Of a DNA stretch of 64,000 nt, positions 60,829-64,000 are shown piece after piece. Where the stretch lies: assembly GCA_963721105.1 (NCBI GenBank), contig CAVRHY010000011.1, forward strand, positions 1-64,000. Reading direction: 5' to 3'. The stretch is from Thermohalobaculum sp963721105 (GTDB taxonomy: Bacteria > Pseudomonadota > Alphaproteobacteria > Rhodobacterales > Rhodobacteraceae). Numbering within the stretch: the first letter of the stretch is position 1; the number at the start of each line of letters is the position of its first letter. Below the pieces are notes generated by a model, which saw nothing but the letters and a program-made list of their open reading frames with translations, was not told the DNA's origin and searched no databases. Position numbers and translations under genes: made by a program.

Positions 60829-61260
60829 ATGCACGTCAAGCAGATCCGCACTGACGCCACCCGGCAGTTCGTCGTCGTCCTCGACCCGGGCGAGGAGGCG
60901 GTCGGCTGCCTGCTGGGCTTTGCCCGCGATACCGGGATCACCGGTGGCGAGCTGACCGGGCTCGGCGCCTTCCGGGACGTGACGCTGGGCTTCTTCGACC
61001 TCGAGGCGAAGGACTACGAGAAGATCCGCATCGACGAGCAGGTCGAGGTCGTCAGCCTGGTCGGCAACTTCGCCACCAAGGACGGCGAGGCCAAGCTGCA
61101 CCCGCATGTGGTCGTCGCGAAGCGCGACGGCTCCGCCTGGGGCGGCCACCTGCTGGAAGCCCATGTCCGCCCGACGCTGGAGGTCGTCGTGACCGAGGTG
61201 CCGGCGCATCTTTGCCGCAAGACCGATTCCGCAACCGGGCTGCCGCTGCTGTCGCTCTGA
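60829..61260 (+). CDS. PPC domain-containing (DUF296) protein
   Basis: A 143-residue single-domain PPC/DUF296 protein, a trimeric fold found alone in bacteria and fused to AT-hooks in plants. The N-terminus RQFVVVLDPGEEAVGCLLGF, LGAFRDVTLGFFDLEAKDY and the His-rich metal-site region in KLHPHVVVAK and GGHLLEAHVRPTLEVVVTEV are typical. The ATG at 60829 follows a GGGACGCAGG site. The bacterial role is unknown. It is followed 84 bases later by a ThDP enzyme gene, likely in the same transcript. Confidence 0.85.
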   Translation: MHVKQIRTDATRQFVVVLDPGEEAVGCLLGFARDTGITGGELTGLGAFRDVTLGFFDLEAKDYEKIRIDEQVEVVSLVGNFATKDGEAKLHPHVVVAKRDGSAWGGHLLEAHVRPTLEVVVTEVPAHLCRKTDSATGLPLLSL

Positions 61261-61343
61261 TGGCCGCCAGCCCCCTGGAGACGAACGGACCGACCCGAGA
61301 CCGACCCGAGCCTGACCCGAGTACGAGTGACCGAGAGGACCCC

Positions 61344-63114
61344 ATGGCCGATACAGTTGCCGACTTTCTGCTGAAGCGTCTGAAGGAGTGGGGGATCAGG
61401 CGGGTCTACGGCTTCCCCGGCGATGGCATCAACGGCATCGTCGGCGCGCTGGAGGGGGCCCTGGACGACAGCTTTGCCTTCATCCAGACGCGCCACGAGG
61501 AGGAGGCCGCCTTCATGGCCTGCGCGCACGCCAAGTGGACCGGCGAGGTCGGAATCTGCATGGCGACCTCGGGTCCCGGCGCCATCCACCTGCTGAACGG
61601 GCTCTACGACGCCAAGCTCGACCACCAGCCGGTCGTCGCCATCGTCGGCCAGCAGGCGCGCACCGCGATGGGCGGGCACTACCAGCAGGAAGTCGACCTG
61701 ATGTCGCTCTTCAAGGACGTCGCCGGCGAGTACGTCCACATGTGCACGACCCCCTCGCAGATGCGCCACCTCGTCGACCGGGCGCTGCGCATCGCCAGGG
61801 CCGAGCGCACCGTCACCTGCATCATCATCCCGAACGACGTGCAGGAGGCGGCCTACGAGGCGCCCGCCCGCGCGCACGGCACCGTGCATTCCGGCATCGG
61901 CTATGCCCAGCCGCGCACCGTGCCGGGCGAGGAGCAGCTGCGCCAGGCGGCCGAGATCCTGAACGCGGGCAAGAAGGTCGCGATCCTGGCCGGCGCCGGG
62001 GCGCTGGGCGCCACCGACGAGGTGATCGAGACCGCCGAGGTGCTGGGCGCCGGCGTCGCCAAGGCGCTGCTCGGCCGCGCCGCGGTGCCGGACGACCTGC
62101 CCTTCGTCACCGGCCAGATCGGCCTGCTGGGCACGCGGCCCAGCTGGGACATGATGATGGGCTGCGACACCTTCCTGATGATCGGGTCGAGCTTTCCCTA
62201 TTCCGAGTTCCTGCCCAAGGAGGGCCAGGCGCGCGGCGTGCAGATCGACATCGACCCGCGCATGGTCTCGATCCGCTACCCGATGGAGGTCAACCTGGTC
62301 GGCGACGCGGCGCTGACGCTGCGCGCCCTGCTGCCGCACCTGCAAGCGCAAGGAGGATCGCGGCTGGCGCGAGACGCTGGAGGGCAAGATCACCGACTGG
62401 TGGGAGGGCGAGAAGGCGCGCGCCCACCTCTCGGCCGACCCGATCAACCCCGAGCTGCTGTTCTGGGAGCTGTCCGACCGCCTGCCGGACAATGCCATCG
62501 TCGCGGCGGACTGCGGCTCGTCGGCCAACTGGTTCGCGCGCGGCATGAAGTTCCGGCGCGGCATGAAGGCGTCGCTCTCGGGCACGCTGGCGACGATGTG
62601 CCCGGGCGTGCCCTACGCGACGGCCGCCAAGTTCTGCTTTCCCGAGCGCGTCGCCATCGGCTTCGTCGGCGACGGGGCGATGCAGATGCTGGGCATGAGC
62701 GCGCTGATCACGGCGGCCAAGTACTGGCGCGACTGGTCCGACCCGCGGATGGTCATCTGCGTCCTGAACAATGGCGACCTGAACCAGGTGACCTGGGAGC
62801 TGCGGGCCATGGGCGGCTTCCCCAAGGTCGAGGCGACGCAGGACGTGCCGCGGCTCAACTACGCCGACTATGCCGCCCTGCTGGGCCTCAGGGGCATCCG
62901 CGTCGAGCGGCCCGAGCAGGTCGGCCCGGCCTGGGACGAGGCGCTGCGCGCCGACCGGCCGGTCGTGATCGACGCGCTGGTCGATCCCGAGATGGCCTCG
63001 CTGCCGCCGCACATCACCTACAGCCAGGCCAAGAACTTCGCCAAGTCGCTGCTGAAGGGCGACCCGGACGGCTATGACATGATCAAGCAGTCGATAAAGA
63101 GGTCCTGGGCCTGA
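61344..63114 (+). CDS. ThDP-dependent enzyme, pyruvate-oxidase/acetolactate-synthase-like (apparent frameshift)
   Basis: A ThDP enzyme of about 590 residues. The N-terminal PYR domain starts ADTVADFLLKRLKEWGIRRV with the catalytic Glu in QTRHEEEAAFMACAHAK. A central domain follows (ILAGAGALGATDEVIETAEV). The C-terminal PP domain has the ThDP motif GDGAMQMLG to NNGD (VICVLNNGDLNQVTWE). Near 62343 one extra C shifts the frame; removing it gives HLKRKEDRGW and reads on to 63114. It resembles PoxB-like proteins more than biosynthetic acetolactate synthases, but the reaction is not certain. It probably forms a unit with the following enolase-superfamily gene. Confidence 0.85.
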
Positions 63115-63137
63115 GGCGGCCCGAGGCGGGGCAGCCC

Positions 63138-64000
63138 ATGCGCGCCACCCCCATCGAGAGCGTCGCGGTCGAGGCGTTCCGCGTGCCGACCGAGACGCCG
63201 GAATCCGACGGCACGCTGGAATGGGATTCGACGACGATGGTGCTGGTCACCATCGCCGCCGGCGGCGAGAGGGGGATCGGCTACAGCTACACCGACCGCG
63301 CCGCCGCCGTGCTGGTGCAGGACAAGCTGGCCGAGATCCTGCGCGACATGGACGCGATGGCGACGCGCGCCTGCTGGCACGCCATGGTGCACGCGGTGCG
63401 CAACCTGGGCCGGCCGGGGCTGGCCTCGTCCGCCATCGCCGCCTGCGACGTGGCGCTGCACGACCTCAAGGCCCGGCTGCTGGACGTGCCCCTGCGCCAC
63501 GCTCATGGGCGCGCGCCGTGACGAGGTGCCGGTCTATGGCAGCGGCGGCTTCACCTCGCAGACCGATGCCGAGCTGGCCGAGCAGCTCGGCGGCTGGGCC
63601 GAGGACGGGCTCCCGGCCGTCAAGATGAAGATCGGCCGCGAGCCCGAGCGCGACCTCGACCGCGTCCGCGTGGCGCGGGACGCCATCGGGCTGGACGTGG
63701 GGCTTTTCGTCGACGCCAACGGCGCGCACTCGCGCAAGCAGGCGCTGGCCTTCGCCGACGAGGCGGCGGGCCTGGGCGTGACCTGGTTCGAGGAGCCGGT
63801 CTCGTCGAACGACCTCGACGGGCTGCGGCTGATCCGCGACCGCGCGCCGATGGAGATCAGCGCCGGCGAGTACGGCTGGCACATCGGCGATTTCCGCGCG
63901 CTGGCCGAGGCCGGCGCCGTCGACGTGCTGCAGGCCGACGCGACGCGCTGCGCCGGCTACACGGGGTTTCTGCATGGCCGACGCGTTGGCGCACGCCTTC
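63138..64000 (+). CDS. Enolase-superfamily mandelate racemase/muconate lactonizing enzyme (partial, two apparent frameshifts)
   Basis: The start of an MR/MLE-type enzyme; the C-terminus lies outside the window. The capping domain begins TPIESVAVEAFRVPTETPES. After KARLLDVPL, near 63498, one extra C shifts the frame and the rest continues as TLMGARRDEVPVYGSGGFTS, then VKMKIGREPERDLDRVRVAR (KxK active-site motif), FVDANGAHSRKQALA (metal Asp), WFEEPVSSNDLDGL (metal Glu) and ISAGEYGW (metal Glu). Another extra base lies near 63976 (GYTGFL, then MADALAHAF). The substrate is probably a sugar acid or hydroxy acid. Confidence 0.83.

Overview
The window is strongly GC-rich, tightly packed DNA from an alphaproteobacterium, most likely a free-living heterotroph of the Rhodospirillales or a related order (inference). 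The evidence is an HWE-type sensor kinase next to single-domain receivers, a VPLPA-CTERM envelope protein, the order yidC-MOSC-engB, a ppiD-trpE start to the trp locus, and large investment in binding-protein transporters (one TRAP, one Liv-type and one Dpp-type system). No phage, plasmid or CRISPR locus is visible.

Layout. 1-2755: two IS3-family insertion sequences on the minus strand. 2923-7328: housekeeping genes ttcA, yidC, a MOSC protein and engB. 7685-10674: a short-chain dehydrogenase, an esterase and a small zinc-ribbon protein. 10840-13980: a regulatory patch with a Crp/Fnr regulator, an HWE kinase lacking the usual phospho-acceptor His, and two stand-alone receivers. 14517-19321: a TRAP transporter with two nearly identical tandem binding proteins. 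19553-23495: a three-subunit molybdenum hydroxylase with a MoaD-like protein. 23560-28780: a broken glycosyltransferase, an epimerase, a SnoaL-like protein, a CmcI-type methyltransferase and the ABC-F protein Uup. 29064-31280: a VPLPA-CTERM protein and a PLP aminotransferase. 31398-38682: ppiD, trpE, an antiparallel polysaccharide deacetylase, trpG and trpD. 38851-39894: an IS630-family element. 40064-43728: an epoxide-hydrolase-like protein, two envelope or secreted proteins and a class IV aminotransferase. 43806-48424: livGFHM plus binding protein. 48587-53115: patatin-like, MaoC, DinB, ndk and a beta-hydroxyacid dehydrogenase. 53126-59924: a Dpp-type transporter. 60243-64000: rpmJ, a PPC-domain protein, a ThDP enzyme and an enolase-superfamily gene cut by the right edge.

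How the genes work together. The three transporters point to uptake of small organic acids, branched-chain amino acids or amides, and peptides, feeding the dehydrogenases, aminotransferases, ThDP enzyme and Mo-hydroxylase nearby. In the TRAP and Dpp operons a strong hairpin separates the binding-protein gene from the membrane subunits, which fits higher expression of the binding protein.

A general caution: about twenty genes are interrupted by single-base shifts, almost always one extra base. They include genes expected to be essential or intact (yidC, trpD, an ABC ATPase hit inside its Walker A motif). I read these mainly as sequence or assembly errors and annotate across them, noting each place.
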